From: Alsobacter metallidurans
Lineage (GTDB): Bacteria > Pseudomonadota > Alphaproteobacteria > Rhizobiales > Beijerinckiaceae
Assembly: GCF_014636935.1 (NCBI RefSeq)
Contig: NZ_BMES01000001.1
Coordinates: forward strand, 1,493,782 to 1,557,781
Direction of reading: 5' to 3'
Length of the DNA stretch: 64,000 bases
Positions 21,296 through 30,641 of the stretch are shown here, piece after piece (within the stretch, counting starts at the first letter, position 1; each line of letters begins with the position of its first letter). A program made the translations under genes and the position numbers. The notes below the pieces were generated by a model. The model ran no database searches and was not told the DNA's origin. It saw nothing but the letters and a program-made list of their open reading frames with translations.

Positions 21296-22213
21296 CTACG
21301 GCGCCGGCTCACAATTCGCCGCCGCCGACGCGGTCGCGGGCTCCATGCGGGCGCGGATGCGCTCCCGATGAATGGTGTAGATCCCGCTGCCGATCACCAG
21401 CGCCGCGCCCGTGATCGTCATCGCGTCCGGCAGCTCGCCAAACACGATGGCGCCGGCCAGCACGGCCCAGATGATCACGCTGTAGCGGAAGGGTGAAACA
21501 ACCGATACGTCGACGTCCCGGAACGCCGTAATCACGAAGAACTGCCCGAGCATCACCGCGGCTCCGGCGCCGATCAGATACAGCCACTGAACGGGAGCGA
21601 GGTGGACCCAGTTCTCGACCGTGATCATCCCCAGCCCGCTCAGGCACACGGCCGTGGAGGTCGCGGTCAGAATGGCCGCGGTAGGGATCGCCCGCGGAAT
21701 GCTCCGGGTCACAAGATCGCGTCCAGCCACGAAGAAGGCCGACAGCAGGGCGACAAAGCTGTAGGCGTCGAAATGCGAACCGGTCGGCCTCACGACGAGC
21801 AGGACACCGCCGAACCCCACCAGAACGGCCAACCAGCGCCTCCAGCCCATGGGCTCGAGCCCCGAAACCGCGCAGGCGACGGCGATCAGGATCGGCGCCG
21901 ACTGGCCGATCGCCGTTAGGTCCGCGAGCGGCAGGTGCCCGAGTGCGATCACGAAGCAGATAGCCACAACGGCTTCGAGGCCGGCGCGCAGCGCGACCCA
22001 GCCCGAAAGCGTATCGGGAAGCCGGCGGATCTGCCCAAGCCCGAACAGCAGCACCAGGCTGAACAAGATTGCGAACGCGCCGCGGATGAACACCACCTCG
22101 CCAGGCGGCGCTGCTTCGCGGACGATCTTCATCATCGTGTCGCTGGTTGTGAAGATCGCCATGGCGGCCATCATGGAGAGGATGCCGCGGCGGTTCTGAG
22201 CAAAGCTGTGCAT
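21296..22213 (-). CDS. DMT-superfamily transporter (EamA)
   Basis: A 305-aa protein with ten predicted helices arranged as two EamA repeats. R/K-rich loops and the motif VALRAGLEAVVAICF followed by LPLADLTAIGQSAPI fit the drug/metabolite exporter family. Substrate unknown. About 180 bp without a gene separates it from dctQ. Confidence 0.85.
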   Translation of the reverse strand: MHSFAQNRRGILSMMAAMAIFTTSDTMMKIVREAAPPGEVVFIRGAFAILFSLVLLFGLGQIRRLPDTLSGWVALRAGLEAVVAICFVIALGHLPLADLTAIGQSAPILIAVACAVSGLEPMGWRRWLAVLVGFGGVLLVVRPTGSHFDAYSFVALLSAFFVAGRDLVTRSIPRAIPTAAILTATSTAVCLSGLGMITVENWVHLAPVQWLYLIGAGAAVMLGQFFVITAFRDVDVSVVSPFRYSVIIWAVLAGAIVFGELPDAMTITGAALVIGSGIYTIHRERIRARMEPATASAAANCEPAP

Positions 22214-22377
22214 GGATTATCGCGTGATTTTCGCGAGACCCTACACGGTCAGCCGTTCCCTTCCAGCACAATCGAATGTCCGTCGCCGACGCAGGGCGAA
22301 CTTGATAATCAACAAGCTATACGAGTGAAGTAGTTTAGCTGCTCGTTAAGGCGCCCGGTGTAGGGTTCCGTCATGTG

Positions 22378-23730
22378 ATGGATCCGCCCGCGCGCATGTC
22401 CTTTCTCGACGACCTCCGCTCCCGCCAGAAAGCGTTCTCCCTGAACCGGGAGAGCGAGGCGATCATCCGTGGCCTCCGGTCCGTTGTTGAGCGAGACGGC
22501 CCAAGCGTGCTGCGCGCCTACTATGCGACGTGGCGCGATCTTCCAGGCTTCGACTCCTTCGCCGAGAGATACGCCGAAACCTATGTGGCCTTTCAGTCGC
22601 GCTATTACGGCGAGATGTTCGACGGCAACATGGACGACGCCTATGTGGGGCGTCTGAAGGAGACCATCGGCCGCGAGATGCGCGATGGGTATGGACCCCG
22701 CATCCGCCTCGCAAGCGCCGTGGCGCTGTCGGCGCACCTCTTCGATCACATCGGCGCGCATCACGTGTTCTCGGGCCGCAAGGTCGCGCAAAAATGCGCC
22801 GCCGTGATGCGCTATGTCGCCGTGGACGCGCTTAACGCCATGGCGATCGAGCAGGCGGAATTGAAGCGGAGCCTCGAGGAGCGACGGGAGAAGGTCGACA
22901 ACGCGCTTGCCTCCTTCACGGCGACGTCCGGCAGCGTCTCGACGGCGATGATCTCCACGTCGGAGGCGGTCGAGACAACAGCGGCCGAAACCCTGTCCGC
23001 GTCCGAGCACGCCCGCCGCGAGGTCGACCGGGCCGACAACGCCTCGCGCGAGAGCGCCGATCGGGTCAGCGCCACCGCCACCGCCACCGAGACCCTGTCG
23101 CGCTCCATCGGGGCGATCGGCGAGCAGGTGCAAAAGAGCCTCGGCGTCACGCAGCGCGCATCCGCGGACGTCGCCGAGATGGCCCGTACGATGCGCGAGC
23201 TGGCCGGGGCGGTGGAGCGGGTTGGCTCCGTGGTCGGCCTCATCTCGGAGATCGCCGCGCAAACCAACCTTCTCGCCCTCAACGCCACGATCGAGGCTGC
23301 GCGCGCAGGCGAATCCGGACGAGGTTTTGCGGTGGTGGCTTCCGAAGTGAAGTCGCTGGCGGCGCAAACCAGTCGGGCCACCGACGACATCGCTAACCAG
23401 ATCCACGCCATTCAGGCCGCTACGCAAGCCTCCGTAAGCCAGATCGCCACCATCGTGGATTCGATCGACCAAGTGTCGGGCATCGCCTCCGTCATCGCCG
23501 AAGCCGTGGACGAGCAAAGCGTCGCCACCACGGCTATCGCGACGGGCGCGCAGGATGCCGCCCGAATGGCCGCAACGGTGGGCGAAGCGGCCAACAGCGT
23601 GCGCGTCGCGATGGGTGCTCTGGAAAAGTCCGGCGGCGCCATGCGCGAGCGCTCCAACCAGCTCGCGCAGCAGTCCAACGCCTTCGGCTCGGAACTGGAT
23701 CTGCTCGTCTCCCGTTTGCGCTCCGCTTGA
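22378..23730 (+). CDS. Globin-like sensor methyl-accepting chemotaxis protein
   Basis: A soluble receptor of 450 aa without transmembrane segments. Residues about 10-165 resemble the globin-coupled sensor domain ([19 protein letters not shown], then a helix beginning [16 protein letters not shown]). The rest is an MCP signalling domain with the hairpin [21 protein letters not shown]. In heme-binding relatives the IG..H position holds the proximal histidine; here that position reads M101, so heme binding is doubtful. Start codons at 22375 (GTG), 22378 and 22396 are all possible. Confidence 0.78.
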   Translation: MDPPARMSFLDDLRSRQKAFSLNRESEAIIRGLRSVVERDGPSVLRAYYATWRDLPGFDSFAERYAETYVAFQSRYYGEMFDGNMDDAYVGRLKETIGREMRDGYGPRIRLASAVALSAHLFDHIGAHHVFSGRKVAQKCAAVMRYVAVDALNAMAIEQAELKRSLEERREKVDNALASFTATSGSVSTAMISTSEAVETTAAETLSASEHARREVDRADNASRESADRVSATATATETLSRSIGAIGEQVQKSLGVTQRASADVAEMARTMRELAGAVERVGSVVGLISEIAAQTNLLALNATIEAARAGESGRGFAVVASEVKSLAAQTSRATDDIANQIHAIQAATQASVSQIATIVDSIDQVSGIASVIAEAVDEQSVATTAIATGAQDAARMAATVGEAANSVRVAMGALEKSGGAMRERSNQLAQQSNAFGSELDLLVSRLRSA

Positions 23731-23790
23731 CGTTCGGTATCGGCGCGTCGCCAGATGCGTCGGCCGTTGCGGCCCGCAAGGAGATTTCCA

Positions 23791-24609
23791 GTGTCAACGA
23801 TCCCCCATCGTCTCGCCGGGCGTTTCGCCCTCGTCACCGGCTCATCCCGCGGCATCGGGTTGGCGGTGGCGATACGCTTCGCCCAGGAGGGCGCGATCGT
23901 GGCGATCAATCACCGCAATGATCCCGAGGACGCCGACAAGGCCATCGCCAAGCTTCATGAGGTCACGGCGGCCGCCGGCCTGCCGAAAGTCGACCACCGG
24001 ATCGTGGTAGCGGACGTCGCCCGGGAAGGCGACATCGAGCGCGCCATCGGCGAGCTCGTGTCAGGCTGGGGACGGCTCGACATCCTGGTCAACAACGCTG
24101 GCATCCAGAGCGAAACGCCCGGCGACGAAATGTCGGACGACGACGTGTCGAAGATCCTCGACGTAAACCTCAAGGGCCCGGCGCTGGCCTCGCGGGTAGC
24201 GATCCGCCATTTTCTGTCGCGTCCGGGTGGCGGCGTTATCATCAACACGTCCAGCGTGCATGAGGCGATTCCGAAGCCCGGCTACGCCGCCTACGCGATG
24301 TCGAAGGCCGGGCTCGGCCATCTCACCCGCACACTGGCGTTGGAATTTGCCGAAAAGGGCATCCGCGTCAACGCCATTGGGCCGGGCGCGACCGTGACGG
24401 CCATGAACGACGCCTGGCGCAACGATCCCGCAAAGCGCAAGTCGGTCGAGAGCCACATCCCGATGGGCTTTGCGGGCGACCCGGAGGATATGGCCCCGGC
24501 CTACGCGTTCCTGGCTTCCGACGAGGCCCGCTATATCACCGGGCAGACGCTCTATATCGACGGCGGGCTGACGCTTTATCCGGACTTCAAGCATAACTGG
24601 TCGTCGTAA
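23791..24609 (+). CDS. Short-chain dehydrogenase/reductase (glucose 1-dehydrogenase-like)
   Basis: A 272-aa SDR. The cofactor loop TGSSRGIGLAVA is near residue 16, followed by NNAGIQSE, the active-site Ser in INTSSVHEA and YAAYAMSKAG with the catalytic Tyr and Lys. It ends GQTLYIDGGLTLYPDF, typical of classical SDRs annotated as glucose or sorbitol dehydrogenase. The GTG at 23791 is the start because AAGGAG lies 7 bp upstream. Confidence 0.86.
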   Translation: MSTIPHRLAGRFALVTGSSRGIGLAVAIRFAQEGAIVAINHRNDPEDADKAIAKLHEVTAAAGLPKVDHRIVVADVAREGDIERAIGELVSGWGRLDILVNNAGIQSETPGDEMSDDDVSKILDVNLKGPALASRVAIRHFLSRPGGGVIINTSSVHEAIPKPGYAAYAMSKAGLGHLTRTLALEFAEKGIRVNAIGPGATVTAMNDAWRNDPAKRKSVESHIPMGFAGDPEDMAPAYAFLASDEARYITGQTLYIDGGLTLYPDFKHNWSS

Positions 24610-24638
24610 AGCCCGGAGGGCTGATCACCCCGGCCGGC

Positions 24639-25055
24639 TCAGTGGAACAGCTGCGCCAGGCCGTGGCCGAGCAGGCCGATCGCCAAGACCAGCATCGGCA
24701 GCAGCGTGGCCGAGAACCCGACCACGCGCAGCCGCAGGGGAGCGTCCTGCTGGATAAAGTACCAGGCGTGGACGGCCCGGCCGGCCGTGAAAACGGCTGC
24801 GAGACCGTGCAGCACGAAGCCCGGGGCGCCGATGGCCGCCGCGATGATCAACAGGATGAAGAACATGGGGATGTTCTCCACCGCGTTGGCGTGGCCGCGC
24901 ATCACACGGATAAGCGCCGGAACGCCGCCATCGCCGATCGACACCTGATGTTGCCGGCGCAGCTTGCCGGTGGACCACGCCAGCCAGGCGAGAATGAAAA
25001 CGTTGAGCGCCGCATAGACGCCGACGATCGGAAAACTATTCAACTGAGACCCCAT
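24639..25055 (-). CDS. MAPEG-family membrane protein
   Basis: A 138-aa four-helix membrane protein of the MAPEG group (membrane-associated eicosanoid/glutathione metabolism). The pattern RVMRGHANAVENIPMFFIL is the helix-2 signature, and RAVHAWYFIQQDAPLRLRVVGF follows. Bacterial members are mostly of unknown function. Confidence 0.82.
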   Translation of the reverse strand: MGSQLNSFPIVGVYAALNVFILAWLAWSTGKLRRQHQVSIGDGGVPALIRVMRGHANAVENIPMFFILLIIAAAIGAPGFVLHGLAAVFTAGRAVHAWYFIQQDAPLRLRVVGFSATLLPMLVLAIGLLGHGLAQLFH

Positions 25056-25122
25056 CGGACTCGCAAAAACACGGTCCCGCGCCTCAAGATTGCGCGTATG
25101 GCGAAAACGTCAAGCTCAAGGC

Positions 25123-26151
25123 TCAGCCGCCCGTGACGCTCATGTGGCGGCCCACGGCCGGGCGGGCGGTATCGCGATCGATGATGAAATCGTGGCCCTT
25201 GGGCTTGCGCGCGATGGCGGCCTTGATCGCCGCGTCCAGCGCTTCGTCGCCCTCGGACGCGCGCAGAGGCGCCCGCAGGTCCGCGGCGTCCTCCTGGCCA
25301 AGGCACATGTAGAGCGTTCCCGTGCAGGTCACCCGCACGCGATTACAGCTCTCGCAGAAGTTATGTGTCAGTGGCGTGATGAAACCGATGCGCCCGCCGG
25401 TTTCCTTGGCGCGCATGTAGCGGGCCGGCCCGCCGGTGCGATACGGGATATCTTCAAGCGTGAAGGTCTGCGCCAGCCGTGCGCGCAGGTCGCGCAGCGG
25501 CCAGTACTGGTCGAATCGCGCCGGTTCGATGTCGCCCATCGGCATGACCTCGATAAAGGTCATATCCATGCCGCCTGCATGGGCCCAGTCGATCATGCGC
25601 TCGACTTCGTCCTCGTTGACGCCCTTCAGCGCCACCGCATTGATCTTCACCTGCATGCCGGCCCGGCGGGCGGCGTCCACGCCCTTCAGCACGACCGCGA
25701 GGTCGCCTCGCCGGGTAATGGCCTTGAACTTGTCGGGATCAAGCGTATCCAGCGACACGTTGATGCGCCGCACGCCGCACGCCGCGAGTTCGTCGGCGTA
25801 GCGCGCCAGCTGCGAGCCATTCGTGGTGAGCGTCAGCTCCTCCAGCGCGCCCGAATCGAGATGGCGCGACAGGTTCTCGAACAGCGTCATGATGTCTCGC
25901 CGCACCAAGGGCTCACCGCCCGTGATGCGCAACTTGCGCACGCCTTGGCGCACGAAGGCCGAGCACAGGCGATCCAGCTCTTCGAGCGTCAGCAGGTCCT
26001 TGCGCGGCAGAAACGTCATGTCCTCTGACATGCAGTACACGCAGCGGAAATCGCACCGGTCGGTGACCGACACGCGAAGATAGGTGATCGACCGGCCAAA
26101 CGGATCGACAAGCGGGCGGGCCTGGGTCGGAAGCTGGATCGTCTCGGTCAT
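25123..26151 (-). CDS. moaA: GTP 3',8-cyclase
   Basis: Radical-SAM enzyme for the first step of molybdenum-cofactor synthesis, 342 aa. The SAM cluster motif is [14 protein letters not shown] near residue 33, and the second C-terminal cluster is [11 protein letters not shown]...C. The protein ends in GG, as active MoaA does. The ATG at 26151 was chosen because upstream in-frame sequence is unrelated. Moco would be needed by the SorA dehydrogenase encoded at 35622-36839. Confidence 0.95.
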   Translation of the reverse strand: MTETIQLPTQARPLVDPFGRSITYLRVSVTDRCDFRCVYCMSEDMTFLPRKDLLTLEELDRLCSAFVRQGVRKLRITGGEPLVRRDIMTLFENLSRHLDSGALEELTLTTNGSQLARYADELAACGVRRINVSLDTLDPDKFKAITRRGDLAVVLKGVDAARRAGMQVKINAVALKGVNEDEVERMIDWAHAGGMDMTFIEVMPMGDIEPARFDQYWPLRDLRARLAQTFTLEDIPYRTGGPARYMRAKETGGRIGFITPLTHNFCESCNRVRVTCTGTLYMCLGQEDAADLRAPLRASEGDEALDAAIKAAIARKPKGHDFIIDRDTARPAVGRHMSVTGG

Positions 26152-26279
26152 GGGCCTGAGATGGTGCGGAGCCGCGTGGCGGAAAGGCATCTTGCCCGAT
26201 ATATGTGCGCTGGCAAGCGACCGCCACCGCCGACCTACCGGGCTCCATCGCGGCGCCGCCGTTCAGGGATCATCATCGC

Positions 26280-26651
26280 ATGTCGAGCGTCTGGCCCACC
26301 GAAATCACATTGGCGAAAGACAAGCGCACGCTGCACGTGGCTTTTGACGACGGGACGTCGTTTGCTCTGCCGGCCGAGTATCTGCGCGTCGAGAGCCCCA
26401 GCGCCGAGGTGCAGGGCCATTCGGCCGCCGAACGCAAGACCGTGCCGGGCAAGCGCAACGTGCAGATCATCGGCGTCGAGCCGGTCGGCAACTACGCGGT
26501 TCGGCTGATTTTCGACGACATGCACCAGACAGGAATCTTTAGCTGGCCCTATCTGCGTGAACTCGGCGCGGAACACGAGACGCGCTGGGCCGCCTACATC
26601 GCCGAACTCGACGCCAAGGGCCTGAGCCGCGATCCGCCGCGCCGCCATTGA
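26280..26651 (+). CDS. DUF971 (GBBH-like N-terminal) protein
   Basis: A 123-aa protein with the DUF971 pattern WPTEITLAKDKRTLHVAFDDG and FDDMHQTGIFSWPYLRELG. The domain also forms the N-terminus of gamma-butyrobetaine hydroxylases, and stand-alone members lie near Fe-S or Mrp genes. No direct function is assigned. It is divergent from moaA and convergent with the transpeptidase gene. Confidence 0.85.
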   Translation: MSSVWPTEITLAKDKRTLHVAFDDGTSFALPAEYLRVESPSAEVQGHSAAERKTVPGKRNVQIIGVEPVGNYAVRLIFDDMHQTGIFSWPYLRELGAEHETRWAAYIAELDAKGLSRDPPRRH

Positions 26652-26666
26652 GCCGACGACCCAAAC

Positions 26667-26694
26667 GAAAAAGGCCGGCGCGACGGCCGGCCTT
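26667..26694. terminator. Bidirectional terminator
   Basis: The stem AAAAGGCCGG / CCGGCCTTTT with an 8-base loop lies between convergent genes. A/T runs flank both sides. Confidence 0.85.
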
Positions 26695-26710
26695 TTGAGG
26701 AGAGTGCGGA

Positions 26711-27292
26711 TCAGCGCTGGACGACGACCTGCGCGCCGACCTTCACACGCTCGTAAAGGTCGATCACGTCCTCGTTGACCATGCGGATGCAGCCCGACGA
26801 CACGGCCTGGCCGATCGTCTCCGGCTCGTTGGAGCCGTGGATGCGGTACAGCGAGGTGCCAAGATACATGGCGCGCGCGCCAAGCGGGTTTTCCGGGCCG
26901 CCCGGCATGTACTTCGGCAGGTCGGGACGGCGGCGCAGCATCTCGGACGGCGGACGCCAATCCGGCCACTCGCGCTTCATCGTGACGGTCTTCACGCCGG
27001 CCCAGTCGAAACCGGGGCGGCCTACGCCGACGCCGTAGCGCACGGCCTTGCCGTCGCCCAGCACGTAGTACATGCGCCGCTCGGTGGTCGAGACGACGAC
27101 CGTGCCGGGCTTGTACTTGCCGTCATAGCTGACGATCTCGCGCGGAACGGCGGTAGCCTGGGGCTTTGCGGCCTCCGGGTAGGCTTCCACCAGCGGCTGG
27201 CGGGTGAGGGGGTCGATCTGGTAGGCCTGGGCCGCGCCAGACAGGAGCAGTCCTGCGGTCACGCCAGCCAACGCGATAGCTATACGGCGCAT
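26711..27292 (-). CDS. L,D-transpeptidase (YkuD/ErfK family)
   Basis: A 193-aa exported enzyme. A signal peptide (residues 1-23, ending AQA) precedes a short linker and the YkuD domain, with the catalytic signature HGSNEPETIG...SSGCIRM. It forms 3-3 cross-links in peptidoglycan or anchors proteins to it. Its length fits the single-domain periplasmic forms common in Hyphomicrobiales. Confidence 0.9.
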   Translation of the reverse strand: MRRIAIALAGVTAGLLLSGAAQAYQIDPLTRQPLVEAYPEAAKPQATAVPREIVSYDGKYKPGTVVVSTTERRMYYVLGDGKAVRYGVGVGRPGFDWAGVKTVTMKREWPDWRPPSEMLRRRPDLPKYMPGGPENPLGARAMYLGTSLYRIHGSNEPETIGQAVSSGCIRMVNEDVIDLYERVKVGAQVVVQR

Positions 27293-27679
27293 CTGTGTTG
27301 CCTCGATTTCGGTCTCAGAATTGACAAATTGCGGCTGGGCCGCGGACCTTGAGCGTTACCCATACTCGTTTAAGGAATTCAACAACCTACCCGGGAGTTT
27401 CATCACGGATTGGTGTTTCATTCACCAACGTGTCGGGCGCGCCACAACTGCGGTCCTTTCTAGGCGCAAACAGGGCAGGCCCGCTGTGTCGAAACACACA
27501 AACCTCGTCTTGGTTTCCGGCCTTTGCCACCGTTTCGACGCCATGGTGAATGAATCGGCATACCTTCCGGCGGCATGCGTTCCGGGCGGATCGTCCCCAG
27601 TCACCCACACGCTTGACTTGCCGCGCGCGGCTGCCTAGAAGCCTGCCACGTTCGGTCTGGCCCCATGGCCGCCACGGAC
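27293..27679. other. Intergenic, no convincing gene
   Basis: 387 bp between the transpeptidase and the tRNA region. It is less GC-rich at its left end. Short reading frames exist on both strands but none has a ribosome site or recognisable content. Confidence 0.6.
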
Positions 27680-27727
27680 GGGCGCGTAGCTCAGCGGGAG
27701 AGCACTCCCTTCACACGGGAGAGTTCA
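27680..27727 (+). pseudogene. tRNA-Val(CAC) remnant lacking its 3' half
   Basis: GGGCGCG, TA, the D arm AGCTCAGCGGGAGAGC and an anticodon arm CTCCC-TTCACAC-GGGAG are all present. The T arm and 3' acceptor strand that should pair with GGGCGCG are missing. It lies about 110 bp upstream of the intact tRNA-Val and has the same anticodon, so it looks like the residue of a damaged tandem tRNA. Confidence 0.7.
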
Positions 27728-27790
27728 CCCCTGCAACTTCAATGGCTTGCGCGGGTGCTGTGGTTCAGATGAACCGAGGCGCAAGAGGAT

Positions 27791-27865
27791 GGGCGATTAG
27801 CTCAGCGGCAGAGCGTCCCCTTCACACGGGGAAGGTCGCAGGTTCAATCCCTGCATCGCCCACCA
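27791..27865 (+). tRNA. tRNA-Val (anticodon CAC)
   Basis: A complete cloverleaf. Acceptor GGGCGAT pairs with ATCGCCC and encoded ACCA. D stem GCTC/GAGC, anticodon stem TCCCC/GGGGA with loop TTCACAC, and T stem GCAGG/CCTGC with TTCAATC are all intact. It reads valine codon GTG. The prophage integrase starts 8 bp downstream, so the 3' end of this tRNA is the likely attachment site. Confidence 0.96.
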
Positions 27866-27872
27866 TTCTCTC
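27841..27872. other. Probable prophage attachment site attL (tRNA 3' end)
   Basis: The 3' end of tRNA-Val abuts the stop of a tyrosine integrase gene, the usual geometry when phage DNA restores the tRNA 3' end on integration. The matching right-end repeat is not in this window, so the exact core is unknown. Confidence 0.6.
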
Positions 27873-28877
27873 TCACGCGCGGCGCTTCACGGGCCCGACT
27901 TCGAGGTCCACGGCGCTGCCGGTTTCCCGCAGATAGGTCGGCGAGAACTTTGCATAGACGCGCTCGGTGAGGCGGCTGTCGCTGTGCCCCAGAAACGCGG
28001 CGATCTCGGTCATAGGGCGCCCGGCCTCGGCCATGAAGCGCGCCGCCGAGTGCCGGAAGACGTGAGGCGACACCCACGGGCAGCCGATCTTCCGGCCAGC
28101 GGCCTTGATCCCCTTCTTCACCGAGCCAACCTTTTCGCCCGCCCACTCGATCACGTAGGAGCTAGTGGCCGATTCGCGCGCCTCGGCCAGCGCCGTGCGG
28201 GAGAGATTGTTCATGGGCACCGTGGCCCGGCCCTTGTTGGTGGTCGCGCGCTCGGGGTCATCGAGGTGAATGAGGCCGCGCTCGAAGTCGACGCGGTCCC
28301 AGGTCAAGTCGAGTATCGCGCCGGCGCGGCCCGCCGTGGTGATCGCGAGGATGGCGAACAGGCGCACATGCGGCGCGTTGCAGGCGTCAATCAGCGCGGA
28401 CGCCTGCGCGCGGGACAGGTGCTTGTCGCGCGGCTTGGGCGGGGCCGGGCGCTTGATCAGCGGGGCCTTGCCGATCAGGTTCTGACCCTCGGCCCAGACG
28501 AGGCACATCCGCAAGCGGCCGAGCTCGGTCCAGATGGTGCCGTCGGAGCGACCCTTGGCGCGGCGCGCCTTGGTGTAGGCGTTGCACTCGTCCTCGGTGA
28601 TGGCGTCGGCGAGGCGCGAGCCGAAGGCCGGGCCGATCGATTTCCACTCAAAGCCCATAGTGGTGGCGGCAGGTCGCTCGCCAAGGCTGGCGCGGTAGCC
28701 GTTCCAGCAGTCCTCGACGGTCACCGGCCTGCGCTCGGCTTCCGCGCGCAGCTTCTTGTATTGCTCGAAGCGGCGCTGGGCCTCTAACGGGTCATCCGTA
28801 CCAAGCGAAGGGCGCTGTCGCTTCCCGTTTTCCCACCACTCGACGGCCCACTTTCCCCGATATTTGACGAGGCGCAT
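27873..28877 (-). CDS. int: Tyrosine-family site-specific integrase
   Basis: A 334-aa phage integrase catalysing integration and excision at attachment sites. The catalytic residues are R184 (TTAGRAGAILDL), K215 (TTNKGRATV), H272 and R275 (PHVFRHSAARF), H298 (LGHSD) and nucleophile Y308 (ERVYAKF). The N-terminal ~150 residues form arm- and core-binding domains. It is the last gene of a leftward operon and overlaps the excisionase gene by 94 nt. Confidence 0.95.
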   Translation of the reverse strand: MRLVKYRGKWAVEWWENGKRQRPSLGTDDPLEAQRRFEQYKKLRAEAERRPVTVEDCWNGYRASLGERPAATTMGFEWKSIGPAFGSRLADAITEDECNAYTKARRAKGRSDGTIWTELGRLRMCLVWAEGQNLIGKAPLIKRPAPPKPRDKHLSRAQASALIDACNAPHVRLFAILAITTAGRAGAILDLTWDRVDFERGLIHLDDPERATTNKGRATVPMNNLSRTALAEARESATSSYVIEWAGEKVGSVKKGIKAAGRKIGCPWVSPHVFRHSAARFMAEAGRPMTEIAAFLGHSDSRLTERVYAKFSPTYLRETGSAVDLEVGPVKRRA

Positions 28878-29035
28878 TGCTCATATTCCTCCACATCAGC
28901 GAGCCGGAAGCGGAGCAGTTTCCCGCCCGCGCGAAAGCCGCGCAACTCGCCCCGCAGGAACAGGTTGCGGATATGCCGCTCGGAGCACTGCCACCGCTCG
29001 GCGACGTCAATGGGGCGCATGGCCTTGGGGCTCAT
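28784..29035 (-). CDS. xis: Excisionase-like helix-turn-helix protein
   Basis: An 83-aa protein with a MerR/AlpA-type winged helix at residues about 6-55: MRPIDVAERWQCSERHIRNL and then RFRLADVEEYE. Small HTH proteins beside integrases act as directionality factors. The C-terminal 30 residues are encoded over the start of int. It overlaps the upstream ParB-like gene by 4 bp. Confidence 0.82.
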   Translation of the reverse strand: MSPKAMRPIDVAERWQCSERHIRNLFLRGELRGFRAGGKLLRFRLADVEEYEQCASSNIGESGPSSGGKTGSDSALRLVRMTR

Positions 29036-29433
29036 GGCGTGCCTCCGGTTTCAAACTCCAGTCCACGGTCGTACTTCGCAACCCGCGCCGCGACGTCGGC
29101 GCAGCCGTGTTCCACGAGCACGCTAAGGCGGTGGTGGCCGTGGAGAAGCCAACCCTCGCCCTCGCTGATGAACAGCGGCAGCGGCTCGCAAAGCTGTGGC
29201 ATCACTGCCTCTTCGCTGCGCGCCACGCCGTCGCGCAGCTCGTCCAGTCGTTCGACCTCCACCTCCACCTTGGCGTTGTGCTTTAAGGCTTGGAGGGCGT
29301 CGATAGTGTAGGGCCTGCCGTGCACGCCCGCCCTGCAGTCGAAGAGCGCGGCCGGGAAGTTGAGATAGCGCGCCTTGCCGGCGATCTCGCTGGTGTAGAG
29401 CTGGACACGCATTAATTCGAGACGGCCCATCAT
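29032..29433 (-). CDS. ParB/Srx-like phage protein
   Basis: A 133-aa protein with the ParB/sulfiredoxin-type motif GWLLHGHHRLSVLVEHG near its C-terminal half. Such stand-alone domains can bind nucleotides or act as nucleases, and the exact role is unknown. The start at 29433 is chosen because AAAGGAG lies 8 bp upstream. It sits between dnaN and xis in a tight operon. Confidence 0.65.
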   Translation of the reverse strand: MMGRLELMRVQLYTSEIAGKARYLNFPAALFDCRAGVHGRPYTIDALQALKHNAKVEVEVERLDELRDGVARSEEAVMPQLCEPLPLFISEGEGWLLHGHHRLSVLVEHGCADVAARVAKYDRGLEFETGGTP

Positions 29434-29504
29434 GCGCTCGGCTCCTTTGGCTGGCATTGGAGGGAAGGGAAGCGCGCGAGCCGCAGCCCGCGCGCGGTGG
29501 CGGC

Positions 29505-30641
29505 TCACGCCCGCATGGGCATGAGGACGCCGACGTAGTCGGGCGAGACGCCGACGGGGACGAGCCGCAAGGGCGAGCCCGGGTCGATCATCTGGAGCGA
29601 GACGTGCTCGGTAGTGAACTGGGCGAGCATCTCGCGCAGGTAGCTGGCATTGACGCCGAAGTAGTCGGCGGCGTGCTTGCCCTCGCCCACCGTGAGTGCG
29701 CGGGTCAGCTCGCCTTCCAGCTCCTCAGTGCCAGAACCGCTGTCGACGTCGCGGATCGAGGCCGTGAGGGCGGTGATGTCGACGCGGATGGCCGAGCTGG
29801 ACTTGGCGATCGCGGTCAGGCGGGTGAGCGCCGAGATCACCTCGTTGCGCGAGAGCGTCAGGAGCGCCGCGTCGGGATCCAAAGCCGGGCAAACCCGCTG
29901 GTAGTCGGGAAAGGAGCCGTCAATCAGCTTGGACGTCAGCACCACGTCGGCCCAGGCAAACTGGATCTTAGTTTCGCTCACCCTCACGGTGGCGCCCTTG
30001 ACGAACAAGCTGGAGATGACGCCCACGGTCTTGCGGGGCACGATCACGCCTGCGGGCAGCTCGCCGCCCTCGGGCATCTCGACAGTGGCCTGCGCTAGCC
30101 GGTGGCCGTCCGTGGTGACGCCGCGCAGGCATGTGACGCCGTTGGCGTTGGTGACCGGGTGCAGGAAGACACCATTGAGGTAGTAGCGGGTTTCTTCGGT
30201 CGACATGGCGAACGAGGTCCGCCCGAACAGGTGCGCCATAGCGTTCTCATCGAGCGGGAAGCTGGCCGCGCCCTTCTCGAAGGTGAGGTTGGGGAAGTCC
30301 TCGGCGGGCAGCGTCTGCAGCTTGTAGCGGGAGCGGCCGGACTGGATCGTGATCTGGCCCTCGTCGGCCGTCTCGATCCGCACCGTGGCGCCCTTAGGCA
30401 CGCCACCCAGAAGGCGCTTCAAGGCGTCGTGCGGGATGGTGACCTTGCCAGGCTTCTCGACCTCGGCGGGGATCTTGTAGCCGAGCTGCAGGTCGAGGTC
30501 GGTGCCCGTTATGGCGACGTGCTCGCCCTCGGCTTCGAGCAGGACGTTGCTCAGGATCGGGATGGTGGTCTTCTTCTCGACGATAGCGTCAGAGGCCCTC
30601 ATCGCGGCGAGGAGATGGTCGCACGAGACGGAAAACTTCAT
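29505..30641 (-). CDS. dnaN: DNA polymerase III beta sliding clamp, phage-encoded
   Basis: A 378-aa clamp with three beta-clamp domains: MKFSVSCDHLLAAMRASDAI at the start, LRGVTTDGHRLA in the middle domain and the C-terminus PVGVSPDYVGVLMPMRA, matching the canonical PVR...YVVMPMRL ending. It would form a ring that tethers polymerase to DNA. A chromosomal dnaN normally lies beside dnaA, so this copy within the integrase operon is best read as a phage gene. A promoter-like paired motif lies 40 bp upstream. Confidence 0.92.
   Translation of the reverse strand: MKFSVSCDHLLAAMRASDAIVEKKTTIPILSNVLLEAEGEHVAITGTDLDLQLGYKIPAEVEKPGKVTIPHDALKRLLGGVPKGATVRIETADEGQITIQSGRSRYKLQTLPAEDFPNLTFEKGAASFPLDENAMAHLFGRTSFAMSTEETRYYLNGVFLHPVTNANGVTCLRGVTTDGHRLAQATVEMPEGGELPAGVIVPRKTVGVISSLFVKGATVRVSETKIQFAWADVVLTSKLIDGSFPDYQRVCPALDPDAALLTLSRNEVISALTRLTAIAKSSSAIRVDITALTASIRDVDSGSGTEELEGELTRALTVGEGKHAADYFGVNASYLREMLAQFTTEHVSLQMIDPGSPLRLVPVGVSPDYVGVLMPMRA

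Noticed and set aside
22309-23517. Long minus-strand frame opposite the chemoreceptor
   Set aside because: Antisense of the MCP gene; no homologous motif.
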